From: JBGVSA01 sp041807905
GTDB taxonomy: Bacteria > Pseudomonadota > Gammaproteobacteria > Burkholderiales > Rhodocyclaceae
Reading direction: 5' to 3'
Assembly: GCF_041807905.1 (NCBI RefSeq)
Contig: NZ_JBGVSA010000009.1
Location: forward strand, 62,001 to 126,000
DNA: 64,000 nucleotides
Position 1 is the first letter of the stretch. Every line of letters begins with the position of its first letter. Below the pieces are notes generated by a model, which saw only the letters and a list, made by a program, of their open reading frames with translations, was not told the DNA's origin and did no database searches. This document shows, piece after piece, positions 50,319 to 58,504 of the stretch. Both the position numbers and the translations under genes were made by a program.

Positions 50319-51371
50319 TTAGAACGTGTGGCGGATCGCCACTTCGGTACCGAAGCTGTTGTCAGCCTTGGTGGCGCTGTTCGCGTCGGTGAAGCCGTTC
50401 TTTTGGCGTTCGTACGACAGGTTCGCCATCAGGATCGTGCGCTTGGACAGGTTGTACCAGTAGCCCAGAGCGTAGTGGGTCAGCGGCTCCTTCTTGGCGC
50501 CGCCAGCGGAGTCAGCAGCACGCTCGGTGATGCGACCGGCGTTACCCATGACGGTACCGGCGCCAACCGGCACGCGGAAACCAGCTTGGTAGACCTTGTA
50601 CTTGGCGCCGTCGTTTTGCAGAGCCGGAACGTTGTAGCCCTTGGATTCGGTGTAGCCGCCGAAGATTTCAACAACCTTGAAGTTGTAGTTGGCGGTCACG
50701 AACCAGGTCTTCCACGGGGAAGCGCCAGCGCCCGAACCAGCAGCGCCAGCAGCGGCCGGCGTGTCGTTCAGCGTGTCCTTCTGGTACAGGGCTTCAGCCT
50801 TGAAGTCGCCCAGGGTCAGCTGACCACCGATGCCGTAGCGGGTTTCGTTGTTGGCGGGGTTGTTTTCGCCCAGACCCAGGGTCGCAACAGCCTTGAACAC
50901 GCCACCGAAGTTCGGCGATTCGTACTTGGCTGCGTTGTCCCAGTTGTCGGTGCGCTTACCACGACGGTTCGGCATGGAGCCGATGGTGTCACCACCGAAA
51001 GCTTCGTACGCGCCGCCATACAGCGAGTAGGCTGCGGAAGCCACGCGACCGAACGACACAGCACCCAGGTTGTTGTGCTTCAGGCCAACCCAGGCCTTGT
51101 CCTTCCACTGACGGGTGGTGTTTTGGTTACCGTTGTCCAGATAGAAGCGGTTTTCCAACTGGAAGAAAGCCTTCAGGCCACCGCCCAGATCTTCTTCACC
51201 CTGGATGCCCCAGCGGTTGGAGGACTCTTCGTCTTGAAGCGTCGCCTTGCCGTCGTTGGTAAAAGTACGGTAGCCCATGTCAACGCGGCCATAGATCGTC
51301 ACGTTGGATTGCGCAAAGGCCGGAACGGCGGCCAGGCCGGCGATGGCCATGGCGATGAGTTTTTTCTGCAT
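50319..51371 (-). CDS. Gram-negative general porin
   Basis: This 350-residue trimeric outer-membrane porin is of the betaproteobacterial type. The signal peptide MQKKLIAMAIAGLAAVPAFA is cleaved before QSNVTIYGRVDMGYR, the standard first barrel strand. Further hallmarks are SSNRWGIQGEEDLGGGLKAFFQLE, the VSFGRVASAAYS strand before a constriction loop (AFGGDTIGSMPNRRGKRTDNW) and a terminal Phe (VAIRHTF) needed for barrel assembly. It allows passage of small anions or solutes. ATG at 51369-51371 (complement) has a GAGGAGA site; a longer open frame upstream is noncoding. Coding bias is strong, as expected for an abundant protein. Confidence 0.95.
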   Translation of the reverse strand: MQKKLIAMAIAGLAAVPAFAQSNVTIYGRVDMGYRTFTNDGKATLQDEESSNRWGIQGEEDLGGGLKAFFQLENRFYLDNGNQNTTRQWKDKAWVGLKHNNLGAVSFGRVASAAYSLYGGAYEAFGGDTIGSMPNRRGKRTDNWDNAAKYESPNFGGVFKAVATLGLGENNPANNETRYGIGGQLTLGDFKAEALYQKDTLNDTPAAAGAAGSGAGASPWKTWFVTANYNFKVVEIFGGYTESKGYNVPALQNDGAKYKVYQAGFRVPVGAGTVMGNAGRITERAADSAGGAKKEPLTHYALGYWYNLSKRTILMANLSYERQKNGFTDANSATKADNSFGTEVAIRHTF

Positions 51372-51529
51372 AGGTTTCTCCTCACAGTTGAAGATCGAGC
51401 AGCGCAGCTGGTAGGTCGTCTGAACACTGACTCGTCCCACCTCTCGCAATCGAGAAGTCGGAGGTGATTTTGCAAAGTAGGATTTTTGGGAGCAAGCAAA
51501 CCGCTGAGGAAGGTCAAAATTCGCCGCCA

Positions 51530-51553
51530 CGATGTTGCATTGATGCAACATCG
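51530..51553. promoter_or_regulatory. Long perfect palindrome, candidate operator
   Basis: CGATGTTGCAT (51530-51540) and its exact complement ATGCAACATCG (51543-51553) are separated by TG, giving 11-bp arms. It lies about 160 bases before the porin start. There is no T run, so it is more likely a binding site for a dimeric regulator. Confidence 0.55.
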
Positions 51554-51643
51554 GTTGGCGATTTGCATCACGAAAATATCGCCTCCAGAACATCCTCCGT
51601 CGCTCGAAACCCGCATGGATACTGGATTTCAGCCTAGCAGAGC

Positions 51644-51656
51644 AAATTGATATATG
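51644..51656. repeat. 13-base direct repeat, copy 1
   Basis: AAATTGATATATG, identical to the sequence at 52430-52442. AT-rich in a GC-rich region; lies between the porin and dps. Confidence 0.4.
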
Positions 51657-51770
51657 TCTCCTTTGCTTGCGCTTTTGTTTCACCCGCCCCAAATCGCAAT
51701 TGAAGGAAAATCAGCGGAAATTTGTAGCGCCAATCCCCTCGCAACCCTCAGCAGATTCTCTGACAGCACG

Positions 51771-51798
51771 AAAAAAAGCCCGCTGAAAGCGGGCTTTT
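51771..51798 (-). terminator. Terminator after dps
   Basis: GCCCGCT (51778-51784) and AGCGGGC (51788-51794) flank a GAA loop, with A/T extension of the stem; on the minus strand seven T follow (51771-51777). Confidence 0.92.
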
Positions 51799-51823
51799 GG
51801 GAAGAAATTGATCCTGCGCAGGA

Positions 51824-52291
51824 TTATTCGAGCAGGCTGCGGAGCATCCACGCGGTCTTCTCGTGCAGCTGAATACGCTGCGTGAGCAGGTCCGCGGTGG
51901 CTTCGTCGCCCGCGTCGTCAACGACGTCGAACAACGAGCGCGCGGTGCGCACGACGGCTTCCTGGCCTTCCACCAGTTGCTTGATCATGTCTTGCGCTGC
52001 CGGAACGCCATCGGGCTCGGCAATGGACGACAGCTTCGCATAGGCCGCGTAAGTGCCCGGAGCATAGTGCCCCAGTGAGCGGATGCGTTCGGCGATCGCA
52101 TCGACGGCCAGCGCCAGTTCGGTGTACTGCGTCTCGAACATGAGGTGCAGCGTGTTGAACATGGGGCCCGTGACGTTCCAGTGGAAGTTGTGGGTCTTCA
52201 GATACAGCGTGTAGGTATCTGCCAACAGCTTGGAGAGCCCTTCCGCGATCTCTGCGCGGTCGTTCTTTTCGATGCCGATATCGATATCCAT
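51824..52291 (-). CDS. dps: Dps-family DNA-protecting ferritin
   Basis: This 155-residue miniferritin forms a dodecamer that oxidises and stores iron and shields DNA from oxidative damage. The ferroxidase ligands lie in THNFHWNVTGPMFNTLHLMFETQYTELALAVDAIAERI (the two His, Asp and Glu of the inter-subunit site), and GHYAPGTYAAYAKLSSIAE is a typical second segment. The N-terminus is short and acidic, so direct DNA binding is doubtful. I use ATG 52289-52291 (complement), with AGGAG seven bases upstream; the ATG at 52297 touches the ribosome site. Confidence 0.94.
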   Translation of the reverse strand: MDIDIGIEKNDRAEIAEGLSKLLADTYTLYLKTHNFHWNVTGPMFNTLHLMFETQYTELALAVDAIAERIRSLGHYAPGTYAAYAKLSSIAEPDGVPAAQDMIKQLVEGQEAVVRTARSLFDVVDDAGDEATADLLTQRIQLHEKTAWMLRSLLE

Positions 52292-52429
52292 ATTCATTCT
52301 CCTGTTGTAACTGGACTATGCGAGGACGATATCCCGAAATCCGCCGGGGGATCGTCGGAAATATCAGGGACTCAAGGGGAGATATGCTGCCACAGCCAGA
52401 GTTCCCGGCATGATGACAGTGGCTCCGCG

Positions 52430-52442
52430 AAATTGATATATG
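52430..52442. repeat. 13-base direct repeat, copy 2
   Basis: AAATTGATATATG, identical to 51644-51656. It lies midway between the divergent dps and valS starts. Confidence 0.4.
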
Positions 52443-52536
52443 GCAAATGGACCGGAGACGCAGGCCCCGCGCGCCGAACACGGGGCGCTTCGTACAAACG
52501 CCGGCGTGGCCGCCTTCGCCAGTCCAAGCCCTGCCG

Positions 52537-52542
52537 TATAAT
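52537..52542 (+). promoter_or_regulatory. -10 box of valS
   Basis: A perfect TATAAT 38 bases before the valS ATG. The -35 region is weak (TTCGCC at 52515-52520, 16-base spacer). Confidence 0.55.
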
Positions 52543-52580
52543 GATGGGTTCTACGCAAAACCCCAACGCCTGAGTCGCAC

Positions 52581-55376
52581 ATGGAACTAGCCAAGAGCTT
52601 CGAGCCTGCTGAAATTGAATCCCGCTGGTACGGTCAATGGGAATCCGGCGGTTATTTCAAGGCAGGCCTGAACACGGCCAACCCCGACGCCTTCTGCATT
52701 CTCCTGCCTCCGCCCAACGTCACCGGCACCCTGCACATGGGGCACGGGTTCAACCAGACGATCATGGACGCGCTCACGCGCTACCACCGGATGCGCGGCG
52801 AAAACACGCTATGGCAGCCGGGCACCGACCATGCCGGCATCGCTACCCAGATCGTGGTGGAGCGTCAGCTCGACGCGCAGGGCATCTCGCGCCACGACCT
52901 CGGCCGTGAGAAGTTCATTGAAAAGGTGTGGGAGTGGAAGGAATACTCCGGCAGCACCATCACGCGCCAGATGCGCCGTCTCGGCACCTCGCCCGACTGG
53001 TCGCGCGAACGCTTCACGATGGACGCCGGTCTGTCGAAGACCGTGACAGAAACGTTCGTGCGCCTGCATCGCGAAGGGCTCATCTATCGCGGCAAGCGCC
53101 TGGTCAATTGGGACCCTGTGCTCGGCACCGCAGTGTCTGATCTTGAAGTGGTCTCGGAAGAAGAAAACGGCCACCTCTGGCACCTCAACTATCCGCTCGC
53201 CGACGGCTCGGGCCACCTGACCGTCGCCACCACGCGACCGGAAACCATGCTCGGCGACACTGCCGTGATGGTGCATCCGGAAGACGAGCGCTACCAGCAC
53301 CTCATCGGCAAGATGATCGCGCTGCCGCTGACTGGCCGCGAGATTCCCATCATTGCCGACGAATACGTCGACCGCGAGTTCGGCACCGGCTGCGTGAAGG
53401 TCACCCCGGCGCACGACTTCAACGACTACGCCGTCGGCCAGCGCCATGGCCTGCCGATGATCAGCGTGCTCACGCTCGACGCCAGGATCAATGACAACGC
53501 GCCAGAGAAGTACCGCGGACTGGATCGCTTTGACGCGCGCAAGCAGATCGTGGCCGATTTCGAAGCGCTGGGCCTGCTCGACAGCGTCAAGCCGCACACC
53601 TTGCAGGTGCCGCGTGGCGACCGCACCGGCGTGGTCATCGAGCCGATGCTCACCGATCAATGGTTCGTGGCGGTCAACAAGGCCGGCCCGGACGGCACCA
53701 GCATCGCGCAGAAGGCGCTCGAAGTCGTCGAGACCGGCCAGATCAAGTTCGTGCCCGAAAACTGGGTCAACACCTATTACTCCTGGATGCGCAATCTGCA
53801 GGACTGGTGCATCTCGCGCCAGTTGTGGTGGGGCCACCAGATTCCAGCCTGGTATGCGGACAACGGCCAATGCTGGGTCGCCCACGACGAAGCCGAGGCC
53901 AAGGCACTGGCCGCGGCCGACGGCTACACCGGCGCCCTCACGCGCGACAATGACGTCCTCGATACGTGGTACTCGTCGGCGCTGTGGCCCTTCTCCACGC
54001 TCGACTGGACGCCCGAATGGCCGGCCAAGAGCAACCCGGCGCTTGATCTGTACCTGCCGTCGACAGTGCTCGTCACCGGCTTCGACATCATCTTCTTCTG
54101 GGTGGCGCGCATGGTCATGATGACCTGCCACATCACCGGCAAGATTCCGTTCAAGCATGTATATGTGCACGGCCTGATCCGCGACGCGGAAGGCCAGAAG
54201 ATGAGCAAGTCCAAGGGCAACGTGCTCGATCCGATCGACCTGATCGACGGCATCTCGCTGGACGACCTCGTCGCCAAGCGCACCACGGGCCTGATGAATC
54301 CCAAGCAGGCCGAGAGCATCGCCAAGAAAACGCGCAAGGAGTACCCCGAGGGCATCCCTGGCTTTGGCACCGACGCCCTGCGCTTCACCTTCGCCTCGCT
54401 CGCCAGTCCGGGCCGCGACATCAAGTTCGACATGCATCGTTGCGAGGGCTATCGCAACTTCTGCAACAAGCTGTGGAACGCCACGCGCTTTGTGCTGATG
54501 AACTGCGAAGGCAAGGACTGCGGCCTGGCGCCGGAATCCGATCGTGAGTTCTCCTTCGCCGACCGCTGGATCGTCAGCCGCCTGCAACGGGCCGAAGCCG
54601 AAGTCGCACGCCACTTCGCCGAATACCGTCTCGATCTGGCGGCGCGCACGATCTATGAACTGGTATGGGACGAGTACTGCGACTGGTACCTCGAACTGGC
54701 CAAGGTGCAGATCAACGGCGGCAACGAAGCGCAGCAGCGTGGCACCCGTCGCACACTGGTACGCGTGCTCGAAGCGATCCTGCGTCTGGCGCATCCGCTG
54801 ATCCCGTTCATCACCGAAGAACTGTGGCAGACCGTCGCCACCGTGGCCGGCCGCAAGGACACTACTTCGATCAGCGTGGCGCCGTATCCGACCGCGCAAG
54901 AAGATCGCATCGACGCAGATGCCGAGGCGCGCGTGGCCCAGCTCAAGGACATGATCAACGCCTGTCGCAGCCTGCGGGCCGAAATGAACCTCTCCCCGGC
55001 GCAAAAGGTGCCGCTGCTCGTGGCAGGCGACGAAGCCACCGTCACGCTCGTCGGCCCTTACGTGGCGGCCCTCGGCAAACTGTCTGAAGTCACTGCCACC
55101 GGCGCGGAATTGCCCTCCTCGCCCGCACCGGTTCAGGTGGTCGGCGATTTCCGCCTGATGCTGAAAATCGAAGTCGACGTCGCCGCTGAACGCGAGCGTC
55201 TGGGCAAGGAGGTTGCACGCATCGAGGGCGAAATCGCCAAATGCGGCGCCAAGCTCGGCAATGAAGGCTTCGTCGCGCGAGCCCCGGCAGCCGTCGTAGA
55301 GCAAGAAAAGAAGCGGCTGGCGGATTTCGAAGCCACCCTCGGCAAACTCAAGGAACAGCTCACCCGGCTGGGCTGA
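52581..55376 (+). CDS. valS: Valyl-tRNA synthetase
   Basis: This 931-residue class I synthetase charges tRNA-Val and edits threonine. The HIGH motif is PPNVTGTLHMGHGFNQ near residue 45, the KMSKS loop is GQKMSKSKGNVLDP near 538, and the CP1 editing domain (TTRPETMLGDTAV; FGTGCVKVTPAHDFNDY) lies between. The C-terminal anticodon-binding domain and a coiled-coil arm (VDVAAERERLGKEVARIEGEIAK ... LADFEATLGKLKEQL) complete it. The length is normal (about 950). The ATG at 52581 fits the family start. It is monocistronic with its own promoter and terminator. Confidence 0.98.
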   Translation: MELAKSFEPAEIESRWYGQWESGGYFKAGLNTANPDAFCILLPPPNVTGTLHMGHGFNQTIMDALTRYHRMRGENTLWQPGTDHAGIATQIVVERQLDAQGISRHDLGREKFIEKVWEWKEYSGSTITRQMRRLGTSPDWSRERFTMDAGLSKTVTETFVRLHREGLIYRGKRLVNWDPVLGTAVSDLEVVSEEENGHLWHLNYPLADGSGHLTVATTRPETMLGDTAVMVHPEDERYQHLIGKMIALPLTGREIPIIADEYVDREFGTGCVKVTPAHDFNDYAVGQRHGLPMISVLTLDARINDNAPEKYRGLDRFDARKQIVADFEALGLLDSVKPHTLQVPRGDRTGVVIEPMLTDQWFVAVNKAGPDGTSIAQKALEVVETGQIKFVPENWVNTYYSWMRNLQDWCISRQLWWGHQIPAWYADNGQCWVAHDEAEAKALAAADGYTGALTRDNDVLDTWYSSALWPFSTLDWTPEWPAKSNPALDLYLPSTVLVTGFDIIFFWVARMVMMTCHITGKIPFKHVYVHGLIRDAEGQKMSKSKGNVLDPIDLIDGISLDDLVAKRTTGLMNPKQAESIAKKTRKEYPEGIPGFGTDALRFTFASLASPGRDIKFDMHRCEGYRNFCNKLWNATRFVLMNCEGKDCGLAPESDREFSFADRWIVSRLQRAEAEVARHFAEYRLDLAARTIYELVWDEYCDWYLELAKVQINGGNEAQQRGTRRTLVRVLEAILRLAHPLIPFITEELWQTVATVAGRKDTTSISVAPYPTAQEDRIDADAEARVAQLKDMINACRSLRAEMNLSPAQKVPLLVAGDEATVTLVGPYVAALGKLSEVTATGAELPSSPAPVQVVGDFRLMLKIEVDVAAERERLGKEVARIEGEIAKCGAKLGNEGFVARAPAAVVEQEKKRLADFEATLGKLKEQLTRLG

Positions 55377-55399
55377 CGCGGCAGCGCTTTGCCAGTCAC

Positions 55400-55427
55400 A
55401 AAACGGGGCGCCTTGCGCCCCGTTTTT
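55400..55427 (+). terminator. Terminator after valS
   Basis: AAAACGGGGCG (55400-55410) pairs with CGCCCCGTTTT (55416-55426) around a CCTTG loop, ending in five T. On the minus strand it could also serve the methyltransferase gene. Confidence 0.92.
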
Positions 55428-55465
55428 CTTTACCCGCGAGGACCTCGCGGCATCCCCTGGTCGGA

Positions 55466-56254
55466 TCAGACCGCGTTCAGCCAGATCGGCAATCGGCTGG
55501 GGCGATAGAACGCATGGTAGGCATCGTCGAAACTGTGGAAAGCCAGCCCGTACCGACGCGCCAGAATGCGCAACGACTCTGGGGTGTAGAAGGACACATG
55601 CCCATTGCGCGGCGTGCAATACCACCAGTTCTGCAGACCACGATCAATATGGGCCTGCGTACACAACACCGTGCTGAAAAGAACCGCGCCATCCTCGGCG
55701 ACGAATGACGTGACATCGGCCATGAGCGTGTCGGGGTCCGTCGAATGCTCGAAAACCTCAAAGCTCGTCACCATGTTGAATACCCCCTCGGGGCGCTCTA
55801 CATGCGTGAATGGATCGAAGCTGGCCGTACGGGCGCAACCGCCTTCGCGCAACAGATCTGCCAGCATGCCCAGGCCGGAGCCATAGTCGAGAACGCGCAG
55901 GTTCTCGCGACACTTGCCAAAACTGTTGAAAATGATGTTTGCATTGTAGCGCGGCCGGGCACCCAGATAAGCTGGATCATAGAGCGGGCCATATTCAGCG
56001 TTGTAGATGTGGGTAGCAAAATCATCGACCGACCACGTATCGAAGTACGGCGTAAACGTGAAGCCACACGCCTGGCAACGGTAGTAATAGACCGGCTTTC
56101 CAACATAGGGGTCCACCTTCTTTCCAGCCCTGAAGTCGATACTGCTCTGCGAGGCGTCGATCAACGCCACGATGCCTGAATGACCGCGACAGATTTTGCA
56201 CTCGCAATCGCGCGGCGCGGCTGGCAACTCGTAAGGATTGACGGAGATTTGCAT
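55466..56254 (-). CDS. SAM-dependent methyltransferase with N-terminal zinc-ribbon
   Basis: This 262-residue protein has cysteine pairs CECKIC (about residues 17-22) and CQAC (about 60-63), suggesting a zinc-ribbon. A class I methyltransferase domain follows: motif I is LRVLDYGSGLGMLADLL, with FNMVTSFEVFEHSTDPDTLM and GHVSFYTPESLRILARRYGL as later motifs. This CxxC-plus-Methyltransf layout is common in enzymes of sugar or polysaccharide gene clusters, such as C-methyltransferases for deoxysugars, but no such genes are next to it. The start at 56252-56254 (complement) is preferred; an open frame extends to 56347. The substrate is unknown. Confidence 0.8.
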   Translation of the reverse strand: MQISVNPYELPAAPRDCECKICRGHSGIVALIDASQSSIDFRAGKKVDPYVGKPVYYYRCQACGFTFTPYFDTWSVDDFATHIYNAEYGPLYDPAYLGARPRYNANIIFNSFGKCRENLRVLDYGSGLGMLADLLREGGCARTASFDPFTHVERPEGVFNMVTSFEVFEHSTDPDTLMADVTSFVAEDGAVLFSTVLCTQAHIDRGLQNWWYCTPRNGHVSFYTPESLRILARRYGLAFHSFDDAYHAFYRPSRLPIWLNAV

Positions 56255-56451
56255 CGATGTTTCCCCAATGTCTGGCGCCGCCTGCGGCAGCAGCAACAAA
56301 CAGCGAGTATCCGGCCTCAACGCAAAACCATGGTTGCCCAGCCACAACCATTCATGACGATGTACTGACCGATATTGTCATCAAATCGATGCGCGATACG
56401 CGATTCGCATAGACCCGAAGTAACGACGCTCTGGGGTCGGCCCCTCCCAAC

Positions 56452-56475
56452 AAAAACGGGGCGCGTGCGCCCCGT
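56452..56475 (-). terminator. Terminator after the TPM/LemA operon
   Basis: ACGGGGCGC (56456-56464) and GCGCCCCGT (56467-56475) form a stem; on the minus strand five T follow (56452-56456). Confidence 0.85.
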
Positions 56476-56505
56476 CATTCTTGGTCCGCCGTCGAGCATG
56501 AGAAC

Positions 56506-57006
56506 TCAGAGCACAATCGGCGCGTCCGGCAGTTCATTGACATCGTTCCCGTGTGCCGGAAAGTGCTCGGCCAGCAGTGCGGTGCACGCGTCAATGACCG
56601 CCAGCATGCCCGCCTCCGCCCGTCCCTGGCGAAAATGGGCGCTTGCCGTGCGGGCGATGTCATCCCATACGGCGTCCGGCACCCGCGCATCGATACCGCG
56701 GTCTGCGATGATTTCGATACGGTGCTCGGCCAGCAACAGGTAGATGAGCACACCGCTGTTGTCAGCGGTATCCCATACGCGTAGATCCGAGAAGAACGCG
56801 AGCGCCCGCTGCCGTGCATCGATGCGACGCGCTGCGCCGGCCATCCCGGCGCCGCCTTCGATGAGGATCCGCAACTCGCCGCGATGCCGCGTTTCCGAAC
56901 GCCCCACCGCTTGTTCGATGTGCTCGAGTACGTCGGGCGGAAACAGACGACGTGCTTCGCGCTCTCCGCCCCACACGTGTCGATAGACGCGCATCAGCCA
57001 GTTCAT
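56506..57006 (-). CDS. TPM-domain protein, short form
   Basis: This 166-residue protein has a TPM (thylakoid/phosphatase-like) domain covering most of its length: ERHIEQAVGRSETRHRGELRILIEGG-like start, the VWDTADNSGVLIYLLLAEHRIEIIADRGIDARV core and FRQGRAEAGMLAVIDACTALLAEHFP. The membrane helices seen in many TPM proteins are absent. TPM domains are linked to membrane-protein quality control, but the biochemical role is unclear. Its ATG overlaps the stop of the next TPM gene by one base (TGATG), so the two are coupled in one operon with lemA. Confidence 0.85.
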   Translation of the reverse strand: MNWLMRVYRHVWGGEREARRLFPPDVLEHIEQAVGRSETRHRGELRILIEGGAGMAGAARRIDARQRALAFFSDLRVWDTADNSGVLIYLLLAEHRIEIIADRGIDARVPDAVWDDIARTASAHFRQGRAEAGMLAVIDACTALLAEHFPAHGNDVNELPDAPIVL

Positions 57007-57830
57007 CACCAACTCCCCGAAGATCCGCCGCCACCAAAACCACCACCGCCGCCGCCCCAGCCTCCACCACCGCCAAAACCGCCACCGCCGCCCCATCCAC
57101 CGCGACCGCGGCCGGCGTTGCGGGCGATCGAATCGAGAATGGCGCCCGTGGCGATGCCGCCCATGGTGTTGCTACGGGACGAGTAGTAGCTGCTGCGGCG
57201 GCCACCGCGCAGGATGGATATGACAACGAAGAAGACGAAAATCAGCAGCGGCCAGAACAACGGCGACAGGCCATCGCCTTGCCCGCGTTGCGCGGACGGG
57301 GGCGGCAGTCCTTCGCCACCGATCTGCGCGGCGATGCGCTCGATGCCCGCCGCGATGCCGGCGTGGAAATCGCCTCGCTGCAGCTTCGGGGCAATGGCCT
57401 CCGCGATGATCCGGCGCGCAATGGCATCGGGAATCGCACCTTCCAGCCCGCGACCGACCTCGATGCGCAAGCGCCGGTCATTCTTGGCGAGAATCAGGAT
57501 GACGCCGTCATCGACATTCTTGCGCCCGACCTTCCATGCATCCGCCACGCGGATGCCGTATGCCGCGATGTCTTCAGGCTGCGTGGTCGGCACCATCAGC
57601 ACGGCCACCTGGCTACCGGTCTGCTGCTCGATGGCAGTCAGGCGGGCTTCGAGTTCCGCGCGTTCGGGCTCGCTCAGCGTGCCGGTCGTGTCGGTAATGT
57701 GCGCGGAGAGCGGCGGGACGGCGGCGAGATCCTGCGCCACGGACAAGGCGCTCGCCGCGCACAGGCAAAGCGCCAGCAACCAGCGCAACGCCGTCGGCAT
57801 CGCAAGGCCGCGCCCTGCAACGATCGACAT
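57006..57830 (-). CDS. TPM-domain membrane protein with Gly-rich tail (YgcG family)
   Basis: This 274-residue protein has a signal peptide (PTALRWLLALCLCAASALSVAQ), a periplasmic TPM domain (HITDTTGTLSEPERAELEARLTAIEQQTGSQVAVL; RGLEGAIPDAIARRIIAEAI) and one transmembrane helix near residue 205 (LFWPLLIFVFFVVISIL). A cytoplasmic tail ends in about 35 residues that are nearly all Gly with Trp/Phe, then SSGSW. This is the usual YgcG/LemA-partner form. The start used is ATG 57828-57830 (complement), seven bases after lemA; MAMPTALRW further in is an alternative. The Gly-rich part is a translated low-complexity tract, not a DNA repeat array. Confidence 0.88.
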   Translation of the reverse strand: MSIVAGRGLAMPTALRWLLALCLCAASALSVAQDLAAVPPLSAHITDTTGTLSEPERAELEARLTAIEQQTGSQVAVLMVPTTQPEDIAAYGIRVADAWKVGRKNVDDGVILILAKNDRRLRIEVGRGLEGAIPDAIARRIIAEAIAPKLQRGDFHAGIAAGIERIAAQIGGEGLPPPSAQRGQGDGLSPLFWPLLIFVFFVVISILRGGRRSSYYSSRSNTMGGIATGAILDSIARNAGRGRGGWGGGGGFGGGGGWGGGGGGFGGGGSSGSW

Positions 57831-57837
57831 CACCGGC

Positions 57838-58437
57838 CTACTTGCCACTGCCACCGAAGTTCACCGCCGGCGCATCGGAAATGGCCTTCTCGTTGTCGAC
57901 GGTAAAGCTCGGCTTCACGTCGTAGCCGAACATCTTGGCGGTCAGGTTGGTGGGAAAGCTGCGCACATGCACGTTGTAGGCCTCTACCGCCTTGATATAG
58001 CGGTTGCGCGCCACAGTGATGCGATTCTCGGTGCCTTCGAGCTGCGCCTGCAGATCGCGGAAGCTGGCGTCGGCCTTGAGGTTGGGATAGTTCTCGGTGA
58101 CCACCATCAGGCGCGACAGGGCGCTCGACAGCTCACCCTGCGCCTGCTGGAAGCGCGCGAACGCCGCTGGATCATTGAGCACTTCCGGGGTGACCTGCAT
58201 GCTGCCGACCTTGGCGCGCGCCTCGGTCACCTGGGTCAACACCTCTTTTTCGTGCTCGGCATAGCCCTTGACCACGTTGACCAGGTTCGGCACCAGATCA
58301 GCCCGGCGCTTGTACTGGTTGAGCACTTCGGCCCATGACGATTTGACGGCCTCGTCGTTGGCCTGGATCTGGTTATAGCCGCAGCCGGAGAGCATGGTCA
58401 CCAGCAACATCAGGAAAGCGAACATCTTCACGCGCAT
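57838..58437 (-). CDS. lemA: LemA-family lipoprotein
   Basis: This 199-residue protein has a lipoprotein signal ending in the lipobox LSGCG, followed by the LemA helical domain (YNQIQANDEAVKSSWAEVLNQYKRRADLVPNLVNVVKGYAEHE; ENRITVARNRYIKAVEAYNVHVRSFPTNLTAKMFGY). LemA proteins are inner-membrane anchored with an alpha-helical bundle in the periplasm; their role is unclear. It heads a three-gene operon with the two TPM proteins. ATG 58435-58437 (complement) is preceded by AAAGGA at a normal distance; a longer frame upstream to 58560 is ignored. Confidence 0.92.
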   Translation of the reverse strand: MRVKMFAFLMLLVTMLSGCGYNQIQANDEAVKSSWAEVLNQYKRRADLVPNLVNVVKGYAEHEKEVLTQVTEARAKVGSMQVTPEVLNDPAAFARFQQAQGELSSALSRLMVVTENYPNLKADASFRDLQAQLEGTENRITVARNRYIKAVEAYNVHVRSFPTNLTAKMFGYDVKPSFTVDNEKAISDAPAVNFGGSGK

Positions 58438-58504
58438 GACAGTCCTTTCGGAGGGGAATCGGCCAGAGCCGGTTATTCTGTCATGCGCGCAGAACGCCCG
58501 GAAG

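Larger units (their letters stand above)
51372..51770. other. Intergenic region upstream of the porin gene
   Basis: About 400 bases with no convincing gene. It must contain the porin promoter and leader. It holds a near-perfect palindrome at 51530-51553 and a 13-base AT-rich sequence (51644-51656) that recurs at 52430-52442. No small-RNA gene could be recognised by eye. Confidence 0.5.

Noticed and set aside
52809..55625. 938-codon open frame on the minus strand
   Set aside because: It lies entirely over valS, which has intact catalytic motifs. Such antisense frames are normal in GC-rich DNA.
57010..57115. Repetitive CCGCC tract resembling a minisatellite or CRISPR-like array
   Set aside because: It is the antisense of a Gly-rich protein tail. 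No spacer-repeat periodicity and no cas genes exist.
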